A DNA stretch of 64,000 bases from Scandinavium sp002470465. GTDB lineage: Bacteria; Pseudomonadota; Gammaproteobacteria; Enterobacterales; Enterobacteriaceae. The stretch spans positions 186,001 through 250,000 of the forward strand of contig NZ_JBFLVD010000008.1 of assembly GCF_040750395.1 (NCBI RefSeq), read 5' to 3'. The notes beneath the pieces are model-generated. The model had not been told where the DNA came from. It saw nothing but the letters and a program-made list of their open reading frames with translations, and did no database searches. Below are positions 35,706 to 43,093 of this stretch, piece after piece. The translations under genes and the position numbers were made by a program. The number at the start of each line of letters is the position of its first letter. The stretch's first letter is position 1.

Positions 35706-36998
35706 ATGAAGCAGGCATTAAAAGTAGCATTTGGTTTTCTGATGCTGTTTGCAGCGGCGCTGCACGCAGAAGTACGTATCGAAATCACCCAGGGGGTGGA
35801 TTCGGCACGCCCAATCGGCGTGGCGCCATTTAAATGGGCCGGTCCGGGTGCGGCACCTGAAGATGTTGGCGGTATCGTTGCGGCTGACCTGCGTAACAGC
35901 GGTAAATTTAACCCGCTCGATCGTTCTCGTCTGCCTCAGCAGCCGGGTTCTGCTCAGGAAGTTCAGCCTGCGGCATGGTCTGCGCTCGGTATTGACGCTG
36001 TTGTCGTCGGCCAGGTGACGCCAAACGGTGACGGTTCTTACACCGTGGCTTACCAGCTGGTAGACACCGGCGGCGCGCCGGGTACCGTTCTGGCCCAGAA
36101 CTCCTACAAAGTGAACAAGCAGTGGCTGCGCTATGCGGGCCATACTGCCAGTGACGAAGTATTTGAGAAGCTGACCGGTATCAAAGGCGCTTTTCGCACT
36201 CGTATCGCTTACGTAGTACAGACTAACGGCGGCCAGTTCCCGTATGAGCTGCGCGTATCTGACTATGATGGTTACAACCAGTTCGTGGTTCACCGTTCTC
36301 CGCAGCCTCTGATGTCTCCGGCGTGGTCTCCGGACGGTTCAAAACTGGCTTACGTTACCTTCGAAAGCGGTCGTTCTGCGCTGGTTATTCAGACGCTGGC
36401 AAACGGTGCTATTCGTCAGGTTGCTTCGTTCCCGCAGCACAACGGCGCACCATCATTCTCTCCTGACGGCTCCAAACTGGCCTTCGCTCTGTCGAAAACC
36501 GGTAGCCTGCAGCTGTACGTGATGGATCTGGGCTCCGGTCAGATTCAGCAGGTGACGACGGGCCGCAGTAACAACACGGAACCAAGCTGGTTCCCGGACA
36601 GCCAGTCTCTGGCCTTTACTTCAGACCAGGCCGGTCGTCCGCAGATTTATAAAGTTGGTATTAACGGCGGTACTCCACAGCGTATTACCTGGGAAGGTGC
36701 TCAGAACCAGGACGTGGATGTGAGCTCCGACGGCAAATTTATGGTGATGGTGAGCTCGGCTAACGGCCAGCAGCATATTGCCAAACAAGATCTGGCAGCG
36801 GGTGGCGTACAGGTTCTGTCGTCAACGTTCCTGGATGAAACGCCAAGTCTGGCACCGAACGGCACAATGGTTATCTACAGCTCTTCTCAGGGGATGGGAT
36901 CCGTGCTGAATCTGGTTTCTACAGATGGGCGTTTCAAAGCGCGTCTTCCGGCAACTGATGGACAGGTTAAATCGCCTGCCTGGTCGCCGTATCTGTGA
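35706..36998 (+). CDS. tolB: Tol-Pal system periplasmic protein TolB
   Basis: 430 residues from the second of two adjacent ATGs (AAGGGAG is too close to the first, at 35703). Signal peptide of about 21 residues ending LHA before EVRI. An N-terminal alpha/beta domain is followed by a six-bladed beta-propeller with repeats of the SPAWSPDGSKLAYVT type. Periplasmic; binds Pal and TolA. Confidence 0.97.
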   Translation: MKQALKVAFGFLMLFAAALHAEVRIEITQGVDSARPIGVAPFKWAGPGAAPEDVGGIVAADLRNSGKFNPLDRSRLPQQPGSAQEVQPAAWSALGIDAVVVGQVTPNGDGSYTVAYQLVDTGGAPGTVLAQNSYKVNKQWLRYAGHTASDEVFEKLTGIKGAFRTRIAYVVQTNGGQFPYELRVSDYDGYNQFVVHRSPQPLMSPAWSPDGSKLAYVTFESGRSALVIQTLANGAIRQVASFPQHNGAPSFSPDGSKLAFALSKTGSLQLYVMDLGSGQIQQVTTGRSNNTEPSWFPDSQSLAFTSDQAGRPQIYKVGINGGTPQRITWEGAQNQDVDVSSDGKFMVMVSSANGQQHIAKQDLAAGGVQVLSSTFLDETPSLAPNGTMVIYSSSQGMGSVLNLVSTDGRFKARLPATDGQVKSPAWSPYL

Positions 36999-37032
36999 TA
37001 ATAATTAATTGAATATTATAGGAATCAAAGAA

Positions 37033-37554
37033 ATGCAACTGAACAAAGTGCTGAAAGGACTGATGATCGCTCTGCCAGTAATGGCTATCGCGGCGTGTTC
37101 TTCCAACAAGAATGCCAGCAACGATCAGAGCGGTGAAGGCATGATGGGTGCTGGCACTGGTATGGATGCTAACGGTAACGGCAACATGTCTTCTGAAGAG
37201 CAAGCTCGTCTGCAGCTGCAGCAGCTGCAGCAGAACAACATCGTTTACTTCGATCTCGACAAGTACGATATCCGTTCTGACTTCGCTGCCATGCTGGACG
37301 CGCACGCAAACTTCCTGCGTAGCAACCCGTCTTACAAAGTCACCGTAGAAGGTCACGCTGACGAACGTGGTACTCCAGAGTACAACATCGCGCTGGGCGA
37401 ACGTCGTGCTAACGCGGTTAAAATGTACCTGCAGGGTAAAGGCGTTTCTGCTGACCAGATCTCCATCGTTTCTTACGGTAAAGAGAAACCTGCCGTACTG
37501 GGTCACGACGAAGCGGCTTACTCCAAAAACCGTCGTGCCGTACTGGTTTACTAA
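37033..37554 (+). CDS. pal: Peptidoglycan-associated lipoprotein Pal
   Basis: 173 residues from ATG 37033, the E. coli length; the frame extends eight codons upstream without support. Lipobox AIAAC with the acylated C22. The C-terminal OmpA-like domain has YFDLDKYDIRSDF and VEGHADERGTPEYN for binding meso-diaminopimelate in peptidoglycan. Outer-membrane anchor of the Tol-Pal system. Confidence 0.98.
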   Translation: MQLNKVLKGLMIALPVMAIAACSSNKNASNDQSGEGMMGAGTGMDANGNGNMSSEEQARLQLQQLQQNNIVYFDLDKYDIRSDFAAMLDAHANFLRSNPSYKVTVEGHADERGTPEYNIALGERRANAVKMYLQGKGVSADQISIVSYGKEKPAVLGHDEAAYSKNRRAVLVY

Positions 37555-37563
37555 GAGAATTGC

Positions 37564-38358
37564 ATGAGCAGTAACTTCAGACATCACCTGTTGAGTCTGT
37601 CGTTACTGGTTGGCATAGCGGCCCCCTGGGCCGCTAATGCTCAGGCGCCAATCAGTAGTGTCGGCTCAGGCTCGGTCGAAGACCGCGTCACTCAACTCGA
37701 GCGTATTTCCAACGCTCACAGTCAACTTTTGACTCAACTCCAGCAACAGCTTCAGGACAACCAGGCCGATATTGATGCCCTGCGTGGTCAGATTCAGGAA
37801 AGCCAGTATCAGCTCAATCAGGCGGTTGATCGCCAGAAGCAGATCCAGTCTCAGCTTGATGGCATGAGCAGCGGCGGTAATGCGGCTCAGGCGCAGCCAG
37901 CAGCAGGCGATCAGAGCGGGGCGGCTGCAGCTACCGCAGCACCGTCAGCGGGCGCGGCAGCGTCAGGCTCGCCTGTGCAGAGCGGGGATGCCAACACGGA
38001 TTACAATGCGGCTATCGCCCTGGTGAAAGATGCTTCTCGCCAGGATGACGCCATTGCCGCATTTCAGGCTTTCGTCAAAAAATACCCGGATTCAACCTAC
38101 CAGCCGAATGCCAACTACTGGCTCGGACAGCTGAATTACAACAAGGGTAAAAAGGATGATGCGGCGTTTTATTTTGCCTCCGTGGTGAAAAATTACCCAA
38201 AATCACCGAAAGCCTCCGACGCGATGTTTAAAGTCGGTGTGATCATGCAGGACAAAGGTGATACTGCGAAAGCCAAAGCGGTTTATCAGCAGGTGGTCGC
38301 TAAATATCCAGGCACTGAAGGAGCCAAACAGGCACAAAAACGCCTGAATGGACTCTGA
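37564..38358 (+). CDS. cpoB: Cell division coordinator CpoB
   Basis: 264 residues (E. coli YbgF 263). Signal peptide cleaved after ANA (residue 26), an N-terminal coiled coil (about 40-100, heptads rich in Gln/Leu), an Ala/Ser linker and a C-terminal TPR domain (about 140-264). Coordinates peptidoglycan synthesis by PBP1B with Tol-driven outer-membrane constriction. Last protein gene of the tol-pal operon. Confidence 0.95.
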   Translation: MSSNFRHHLLSLSLLVGIAAPWAANAQAPISSVGSGSVEDRVTQLERISNAHSQLLTQLQQQLQDNQADIDALRGQIQESQYQLNQAVDRQKQIQSQLDGMSSGGNAAQAQPAAGDQSGAAAATAAPSAGAAASGSPVQSGDANTDYNAAIALVKDASRQDDAIAAFQAFVKKYPDSTYQPNANYWLGQLNYNKGKKDDAAFYFASVVKNYPKSPKASDAMFKVGVIMQDKGDTAKAKAVYQQVVAKYPGTEGAKQAQKRLNGL

Positions 38359-38418
38359 TGCTTATGGCATGACCTGAAATTGAACTCTTTCTGGTCATGC
38401 CGCATGAATCATAAGCAC
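38359..38418. repeat. Extended inverted repeat after cpoB
   Basis: GGCATGACC (38366-38374) pairs with GGTCATGCC (38393-38401), and an outer arm TGCTTATG pairs with CATAAGCA (about 38411-38418). There is no T-run. It probably forms the 3' end structure of the tol-pal mRNA. Confidence 0.6.
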
Positions 38419-38444
38419 TTAGCGCATTTTATTCGAAAAATTTG

Positions 38445-38472
38445 TTGCGCTGAAATCTGAAACCAGTAATAT
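38445..38472 (+). promoter_or_regulatory. Probable promoter of the tRNA-Lys/Val cluster
   Basis: TTGCGC (38445-38450), 16-bp spacer, TAATAT (38467-38472), then a GC-rich discriminator-like GCCGCCG, the type expected of a stringently controlled stable-RNA promoter. It lies about 50 bases upstream of the first tRNA. Confidence 0.6.
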
Positions 38473-38523
38473 ATGCCGCCGTTGCCAAGGGATATCAAAC
38501 ATCCTGAAAGCCGCGAAAACAGT

Positions 38524-38599
38524 GGGTCGTTAGCTCAGTTGGTAGAGCAGTTGACTTTTAATCAATTGGTCGCAGGTTCGAATCCTGCACGACCCACCA
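38524..38599 (+). tRNA. tRNA-Lys (UUU), copy 1
   Basis: 76-base cloverleaf with GGGTCGT/ACGACCC acceptor stem, anticodon TTT at 38557-38559, T-arm GGTTCGAATCC and encoded CCA end. First gene of the cluster. Confidence 0.98.
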
Positions 38600-38683
38600 C
38601 TACTAAAGTAGATTGTGGTAGTAAAGCGTGAAGGATAACGTTGCTTCAGCAACGGCGCCGTAGGGCGAGGCTTCGGCCGAGTC

Positions 38684-38701
38684 ATCCTGCACGACCCACC
38701 A
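38684..38701 (+). repeat. Orphan copy of the tRNA-Lys 3' end (first)
   Basis: ATCCTGCACGACCCACCA is identical to the last 18 bases of the tRNA-Lys genes but has no tRNA body upstream. It is preceded by a GC-rich hairpin-forming stretch (about 38638-38681, with AACGGCGCCG and GGCTTCGGCC). A similar arrangement occurs at 39296-39365. Confidence 0.9.
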
Positions 38702-38738
38702 CTAACTTAAGTTAGTAAGAAGTATCCAGCGTAGTATC

Positions 38739-38814
38739 GGGTGATTAGCTCAGCTGGGAGAGCACCTCCCTTACAAGGAGGGGGTCGGCGGTTCGATCCC
38801 GTCATCACCCACCA
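38739..38814 (+). tRNA. tRNA-Val (UAC)
   Basis: 76-base cloverleaf, GGGTGAT/ATCACCC acceptor stem, anticodon TAC at 38772-38774 and an encoded CCA end. The only valine tRNA in this cluster; E. coli has two. Confidence 0.98.
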
Positions 38815-38817
38815 CTC

Positions 38818-38893
38818 GGGTCGTTAGCTCAGTTGGTAGAGCAGTTGACTTTTAATCAATTGGTCGCAGGTTCGAATCCTGCACGACCCACCA
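38818..38893 (+). tRNA. tRNA-Lys (UUU), copy 2
   Basis: Identical in sequence to copy 1, with anticodon TTT and an encoded CCA. It begins only three bases after the tRNA-Val gene. Confidence 0.98.
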
Positions 38894-38946
38894 ATATTTT
38901 GGTGAAATCGAGTGTTCAGCAGTACCTCTTCGAAGCAACACCCAAT

Positions 38947-39022
38947 GGGTCGTTAGCTCAGTTGGTAGAGCAGTTGACTTTTAATCAATTGGTCGCAGGT
39001 TCGAATCCTGCACGACCCACCA
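38947..39022 (+). tRNA. tRNA-Lys (UUU), copy 3
   Basis: Identical to copy 1. The spacer before it (38894-38946) has no feature I can name. Confidence 0.98.
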
Positions 39023-39059
39023 TCTTAATTGGTGGCGTCTTCGAAGAAAATCCCGAAAG

Positions 39060-39135
39060 GGGTCGTTAGCTCAGTTGGTAGAGCAGTTGACTTTTAATCA
39101 ATTGGTCGCAGGTTCGAATCCTGCACGACCCACCA
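39060..39135 (+). tRNA. tRNA-Lys (UUU), copy 4
   Basis: Identical to copy 1. It is the last complete tRNA and is followed directly by an intrinsic terminator. Confidence 0.98.
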
Positions 39136-39142
39136 ATGTGGA

Positions 39143-39166
39143 AAGGCGCCCTAAAGGCGCCTTTTT
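39143..39166 (+). terminator. Terminator of the tRNA cluster
   Basis: AAGGCGCC-CTAAA-GGCGCCTT followed by TTT, eight bases after the last tRNA. Confidence 0.9.
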
Positions 39167-39346
39167 GCTGTTTCCGATTCGTGCCGGATGAGACAAAATT
39201 GTCTGGAACAATTTTGAACAACGTAACGCGTTGTCCCGAAGGGTGAGTCTCAGGATGAGACGAATAGCCTGCTGCAGGTTCGAGTCGAACGACGTGAGAC
39301 AACGGAGCCGCTTGTGGCGACGGCCCGAAGGGCGAGCGAAGCGAGT
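39167..39346 (+). other. Hairpin-rich spacer downstream of the tRNA cluster
   Basis: About 180 bases between the tRNA terminator and the second orphan tRNA-Lys 3' end. It is made of short inverted repeats (AAAATTGTCTGGAACAATTTT at 39194-39214, CAACGTAACGCGTTG, GTCTCAGGATGAGAC, CGGCCCGAAGGGCGAGCGAAGCGAG). A ten-base piece (39274-39283, GCAGGTTCGA) equals part of the tRNA T-arm. No coding sequence is seen. Confidence 0.6.
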
Positions 39347-39365
39347 AATCCTGCACGACCCACCA
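39347..39365 (+). repeat. Orphan copy of the tRNA-Lys 3' end (second)
   Basis: AATCCTGCACGACCCACCA matches the last 19 bases of tRNA-Lys without a tRNA body. Its upstream flank (AACGGAGCCG...GGGCGAGCGAAGCGAGT) resembles the flank of the first orphan copy at 38651-38683, so the two look like members of one repeat family. Confidence 0.9.
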
Positions 39366-39372
39366 AATTCAG

Positions 39373-39398
39373 AAAAAAGCGCCTTTTGGCGCTTTTTT
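39373..39398 (+). terminator. Second terminator after the tRNA region
   Basis: AAAAAGCGCC-TTTT-GGCGCTTTTTT, a strong intrinsic terminator just after the second orphan tRNA 3' end. It suggests that transcripts reading past 39166 are stopped here. Confidence 0.9.
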
Positions 39399-39455
39399 GT
39401 TTTTCTGCGCTTCCCCAAAATTATCTCACGACTTTCTGATTGAATTTCGCTATCT

Positions 39456-39473
39456 TGTTTAGCATATAAAACA
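39456..39473 (+). promoter_or_regulatory. NadR box upstream of nadA
   Basis: TGTTTA-GCATAT-AAAACA matches the NadR operator TGTTTA-N6-TAAACA in 11 of 12 positions. It lies about 75 bases before nadA, where NadR represses NAD synthesis genes when NAD is plentiful. Confidence 0.8.
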
Positions 39474-39546
39474 CCATCAGTGGAAATAGCCCGATTGTGC
39501 ACATTCCTACGGTGGTTTGGTTAAGCCAGTAAAACGAGAAGCCATG

Positions 39547-40590
39547 ATGAGCGTAATGTTTGATCCTGAAAGCGCAATTTATCCGTTCCCGCCAAAACCC
39601 GCCCTGCTTAGCGCCGATGAAAAGCAGTTTTACCGTGAAAAGATAAAGCGGCTGCTGAAAGAAAAAGAGGCGGTGATGGTGGCGCACTACTACACCGACC
39701 CGGAAATCCAGCAGTTAGCGGAAGAGACAGGCGGCTGTATTTCCGACTCTCTGGAAATGGCACGTTTCGGGGCTCGTCATCCGGCGAAAACATTGCTGGT
39801 TGCGGGCGTGCGTTTTATGGGCGAAACCGCAAAAATACTCAGCCCGGAAAAAACCATTCTGATGCCGACGCTGAATGCGGAATGCTCGCTCGATTTAGGC
39901 TGCCCGATTGATGCTTTTAATGCCTTCTGTGACGCTCACCCGGATCGTACCGTCGTGGTGTACGCTAATACCTCTGCTGCCGTAAAAGCGCGCGCTGACT
40001 GGGTTGTCACTTCCAGTATCGCTGTCGAACTGATCGAGCATCTCGACAGCCTTGGCGAAAAAATTATCTGGGCTCCGGATCGTCATCTGGGGCGCTACGT
40101 GCAGAAGCAAACGGGCGCAGATGTGCTGTGCTGGCAGGGCGCCTGCATCGTACATGATGAGTTCAGGACGCAGGCGCTGGCACGCATGAAAGCGCTGTAC
40201 CCGCAGGCGGCGATTCTGGTACATCCGGAATCACCGCAGTCGATTGTTGATATGGCGGATGCCGTAGGCTCAACCAGCCAGCTTATTGCCGCAGCGAAGA
40301 CGCTCCCGAACCAGCAGCTTATCGTAGCCACCGATCGCGGTATTTTCTACAAGATGCAGCAGGCCGTGCCGGAGAAAGAGTTACTGGAGGCCCCAACGGC
40401 TGGAGAAGGGGCGACCTGTCGCAGCTGTGCCCATTGCCCGTGGATGGCGATGAACGGCCTGAAAGCCATTGCCGAAGGGCTGGAGCAGGGCGGGGCGGCG
40501 CATGAGATCCACGTTGATGCCGCATTGCGGGAAGGCGCGCTCTTGCCACTCAACCGCATGCTGGATTTTGCGGCTACACTACGTTCTTAA
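39547..40590 (+). CDS. nadA: Quinolinate synthase A
   Basis: 347 residues from ATG 39547, the E. coli length; two earlier in-frame starts lack support. It has MVAHYYTDPEIQQLAEE near the start and three cysteines for the [4Fe-4S] cluster in ECSLDLGC, LCWQGAC and CRSCAHCPWMAMNG. It condenses iminoaspartate with dihydroxyacetone phosphate to quinolinate in NAD synthesis. A NadR box precedes it and pnuC follows. Confidence 0.97.
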   Translation: MSVMFDPESAIYPFPPKPALLSADEKQFYREKIKRLLKEKEAVMVAHYYTDPEIQQLAEETGGCISDSLEMARFGARHPAKTLLVAGVRFMGETAKILSPEKTILMPTLNAECSLDLGCPIDAFNAFCDAHPDRTVVVYANTSAAVKARADWVVTSSIAVELIEHLDSLGEKIIWAPDRHLGRYVQKQTGADVLCWQGACIVHDEFRTQALARMKALYPQAAILVHPESPQSIVDMADAVGSTSQLIAAAKTLPNQQLIVATDRGIFYKMQQAVPEKELLEAPTAGEGATCRSCAHCPWMAMNGLKAIAEGLEQGGAAHEIHVDAALREGALLPLNRMLDFAATLRS

Positions 40591-40625
40591 CGCTGTCGTT
40601 ACTTTGCTCAACGGAAGGAGAACAA

Positions 40626-41345
40626 ATGGATTTTTTCAGCACACAAAATATTCTGGTGCATATCCCGATTGGCGCGGGCGGCTATGATCTGTCCTGGATT
40701 GAAGCCGTGGGGACGGTTGCAGGGTTGCTCTGTATCTGGCTGGCGAGCCTTGAGAAAATCAGCAACTACGCTTTCGGTCTGCTGAACGTCACGCTGTTTG
40801 CCATCATCTTCTTCCAGATCCAGCTGTACGCCAGCCTGCTGCTGCAGCTATTTTTCTTCGCGGCGAATATTTACGGCTGGTACGCCTGGTCGCGGCAAAC
40901 CAGCCAGCATCAGGCCGAACTGCAAATTCGCTGGCTGCCGCTGCCTAAAGCGCTGGCCTGGCTTGCGGCATGCGTGGTGGCGGTTGGTCTGATGACGGTC
41001 TTTATCAATCCGGTATTCGCTTTCCTGACCCGCGTGGCGGTCAGCATCATGCAGTCCGTCGGGCTCAACGTGATCGTGCCGGAGCTTCAGCCGGATGCCT
41101 TCCCCTTCTGGGATTCCTGCATGATGGTGTTGTCGATCGCGGCGATGATCCTGATGACGCGTAAATACGTTGAAAACTGGCTGCTGTGGGTCATCATCAA
41201 CGTGATAAGCGTAGTGATTTTCGCGCTTCAGGGCGTGTATGCGATGTCGCTGGAGTATCTGCTGCTGACGTTTATTGCTTTGAACGGCAGCCGGATGTGG
41301 ATGAACAGCGCCCGTGAGAGAGGTTCACGCGCGCTGTCGTCTTAG
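40626..41345 (+). CDS. pnuC: Nicotinamide riboside transporter PnuC
   Basis: 239 residues with about seven membrane helices, same length as in E. coli. The family motifs YGWYAWSRQ and NWLLWVIINV are present. It imports nicotinamide riboside by facilitated diffusion, coupled to phosphorylation by NadR. Located 35 bases after nadA with GGAAGGAGAAC upstream. Its last bases overlap zitB (opposite strand) by four. Confidence 0.96.
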   Translation: MDFFSTQNILVHIPIGAGGYDLSWIEAVGTVAGLLCIWLASLEKISNYAFGLLNVTLFAIIFFQIQLYASLLLQLFFFAANIYGWYAWSRQTSQHQAELQIRWLPLPKALAWLAACVVAVGLMTVFINPVFAFLTRVAVSIMQSVGLNVIVPELQPDAFPFWDSCMMVLSIAAMILMTRKYVENWLLWVIINVISVVIFALQGVYAMSLEYLLLTFIALNGSRMWMNSARERGSRALSS

Positions 41346-42286
41346 TGGTGATGATGGTGGGCGTGTCCGGACTGCGCCTCATTCAGGTGGCATTCCGGCC
41401 CGCTGCAGGGCTGGTATTCCATCTGGATGGTGGCATGTGCTATCCGATAGTGGTGTTCAAGATAGTGCTGAATGCGTTCCAGCAGGGCGTCATGATCGTG
41501 GGGGGGAATAACGTGAACATGCAGCGTCATCACCGGTTTTTCCCCTACCAGCCAGATATGAACATGGTGCACATCCCGGACTTCCGGGATTTCGCGGCGT
41601 AAACCCCGCTTCAGTGCGGCAACATCCAGCGAGCCGGGCGCACCTTCCAGCAGCTCATTCACGCTTTCTTTCAACAACTGCCAGGCGCTGCGTAACACCA
41701 GGCACGATACCAGCACGGACAATATTGGATCAATTGGCGTCCAGCCTGTCGTCAGAATCACAATTGCTGCAACAATTGCACCTACTGAGCCTAACAAATC
41801 CCCAAGCACGTGTAGCGCCGCGGCGCGCACGTTCAGGTTTTTCTCTTCACTGCCCCGATGCAGGATCCAGAAGGAGAGAATATTGGCGAGCAGTCCAGCG
41901 ATGGCAATCACCATCATTGTCGCGCCGGCAATCGGCTGCGGGTGACGGAAACGAACAAACGCCTCCCAGACGATTAGCACCGTAATCAGCACCAGCGCAA
42001 TGGCGTTCACGAAAGCCGCAAGCGTTGTCAGACGCAGCCAGCCAAACGTGTGTCGGGCACTGGGAGGGCGGCGTGCGAAATGAACTGCCAGCAGTGCGAA
42101 AAGTAACGCGGCGGCGTCGGTAAGCATATGTCCGGCATCGGCAAGGAGCGCCAGCGATCCGGAAATAAGACCACCCACCACCTCCAGCAGCATAAAGCCT
42201 GCCGTGATGATAAACGCCAGCAGCAGGCGACGACCATTGCCGTCATCCTTCGTCTGGCCTGAAGAGTCTAAGTGCGAATGTGCCAT
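41342..42286 (-). CDS. zitB: Zn2+/H+ antiporter ZitB (cation diffusion facilitator)
   Basis: 314 residues (E. coli 313). Six membrane helices with the CDF metal site LLADAGHMLTDAAALLFAL (H-x-x-x-D) in the second helix and its partner site in the fifth, a cytosolic C-terminal domain with HVHIWLVG, and a terminal run HAHHHHH. Exports zinc from the cytoplasm. It converges on pnuC. Confidence 0.95.
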   Translation of the reverse strand: MAHSHLDSSGQTKDDGNGRRLLLAFIITAGFMLLEVVGGLISGSLALLADAGHMLTDAAALLFALLAVHFARRPPSARHTFGWLRLTTLAAFVNAIALVLITVLIVWEAFVRFRHPQPIAGATMMVIAIAGLLANILSFWILHRGSEEKNLNVRAAALHVLGDLLGSVGAIVAAIVILTTGWTPIDPILSVLVSCLVLRSAWQLLKESVNELLEGAPGSLDVAALKRGLRREIPEVRDVHHVHIWLVGEKPVMTLHVHVIPPHDHDALLERIQHYLEHHYRIAHATIQMEYQPCSGPECHLNEAQSGHAHHHHH

Positions 42287-42345
42287 ATGCAGGTCCCGCT
42301 TTTTAGTTAATGCATGACATCATTGCAGATCTTTATCTGTTGCGC

Positions 42346-42379
42346 ACAAAAATAAAGGAGAGCCATGCTCTCCTTTATT
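42346..42379 (-). terminator. Terminator of ybgS
   Basis: AATAAAGGAGAG-CCATG-CTCTCCTTTATT. On the minus strand the stem is followed by TTTTTGTG, giving a usable U-run 19 bases after the ybgS stop. Confidence 0.85.
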
Positions 42380-42397
42380 ATGAAGGGCTAAACGGGT

Positions 42398-42775
42398 TTA
42401 CTGGGTTGTACCATCGGTTTTGGTGTCGACATCGTCGTTCATGCCGCTGCCGGTCTGAACTTTCTTATTCATGTCCGGGCATTTGCCGTCTTTGCACATC
42501 GTATTTTTGTGAATGTCATCCTTGCTCATGTGTTGGGCATCGCTTGCCGACCCGTTTGGATGCAGCATCGTGCCGTTTGAATCAGTATTCACATTGCTGT
42601 TGTCGACTCCGTTAGGAGCCATGTTCTGATGGGCATCGGGCGCTACCTGTCCTGCATCGGCGGAAGAATTCGCCTGTCCATTATTTTCTGAGGCATTGTC
42701 GGCGGCCAGCGCCGCGCCGCTCATCATCGAAAGCATGGCAGTCAGTACGAGTGTAGCCAGTGTCTTGTTTTTCAT
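42398..42775 (-). CDS. ybgS: YbgS-like small exported protein
   Basis: 125 residues starting MKNKTLATLVLTAMLSMMSG with a Sec signal peptide cleaved after AALA (about residue 24). The mature part is low in complexity, rich in Asn, Asp, Gly and Ser, with HKNTMCKDGKCPDMNKKVQT (two Cys) and the end DVDTKTDGTTQ, as in E. coli YbgS (126 aa). Probably periplasmic; function unknown. The start at 42775 follows AGGAGCATCCTC; an upstream frame start at 42820 is unlikely. Confidence 0.9.
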   Translation of the reverse strand: MKNKTLATLVLTAMLSMMSGAALAADNASENNGQANSSADAGQVAPDAHQNMAPNGVDNSNVNTDSNGTMLHPNGSASDAQHMSKDDIHKNTMCKDGKCPDMNKKVQTGSGMNDDVDTKTDGTTQ

Positions 42776-43093
42776 GAGGATGCTCCTGTTCTGGTCGTTA
42801 CGTCGGATAACTTCTTCCAACAGTGCATGGCCGTATGCGCGTGGCGCATGATGGTGAAAGATTCCATTATGCTGATTTATGTCAGCCGGGAATCTTGTTA
42901 AACATCTTTTTTTTGGTATTTACATTTAAAAAGTGTAGCGACATTCTCACTTCTCGCTACATTCTGGCGTTTTTTTGGGGAATTCCAGGAATTGTCCGGC
43001 GCAAGTGTAAAACCCTGTTTACACTTCCTGGCTGACGAGATAGATTGGAAGGATTGCACTCAATCATATAAGTATGGCAACGCTGGAAAGATC
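42776..43093. promoter_or_regulatory. ybgS-aroG divergent control region
   Basis: 318 bases. It holds the TyrR box for aroG (43006-43023), an inverted repeat TGTAGCG...CGCTACA (42934-42961) of unknown role, and presumably the ybgS promoter. No gene is apparent. Confidence 0.65.
43006..43023 (+). promoter_or_regulatory. TyrR box upstream of aroG
   Basis: TGTAAA-ACCCTG-TTTACA is a perfect strong TyrR box (TGTAAA-N6-TTTACA), 70 bases before the aroG start. TyrR represses aroG with phenylalanine or other aromatic effectors. Confidence 0.92.

Noticed and set aside
38684..38701. Orphan tRNA-Lys 3' ends as proof of an integrated element
   Set aside because: No integrase, relaxase or other mobile genes lie between or near the copies, so they are reported as repeats only.
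38833..39069. 78-codon plus-strand frame with repeated VEQLTFNQLVAGSNPARPT
   Set aside because: It is translation of consecutive tRNA-Lys genes.
39066..39502. Minus-strand frames reading CRIRTCDQLIKSQLLYQLS or RAGFEPATN
   Set aside because: These are the well-known false proteins from the complement of tRNA genes and their flanks.
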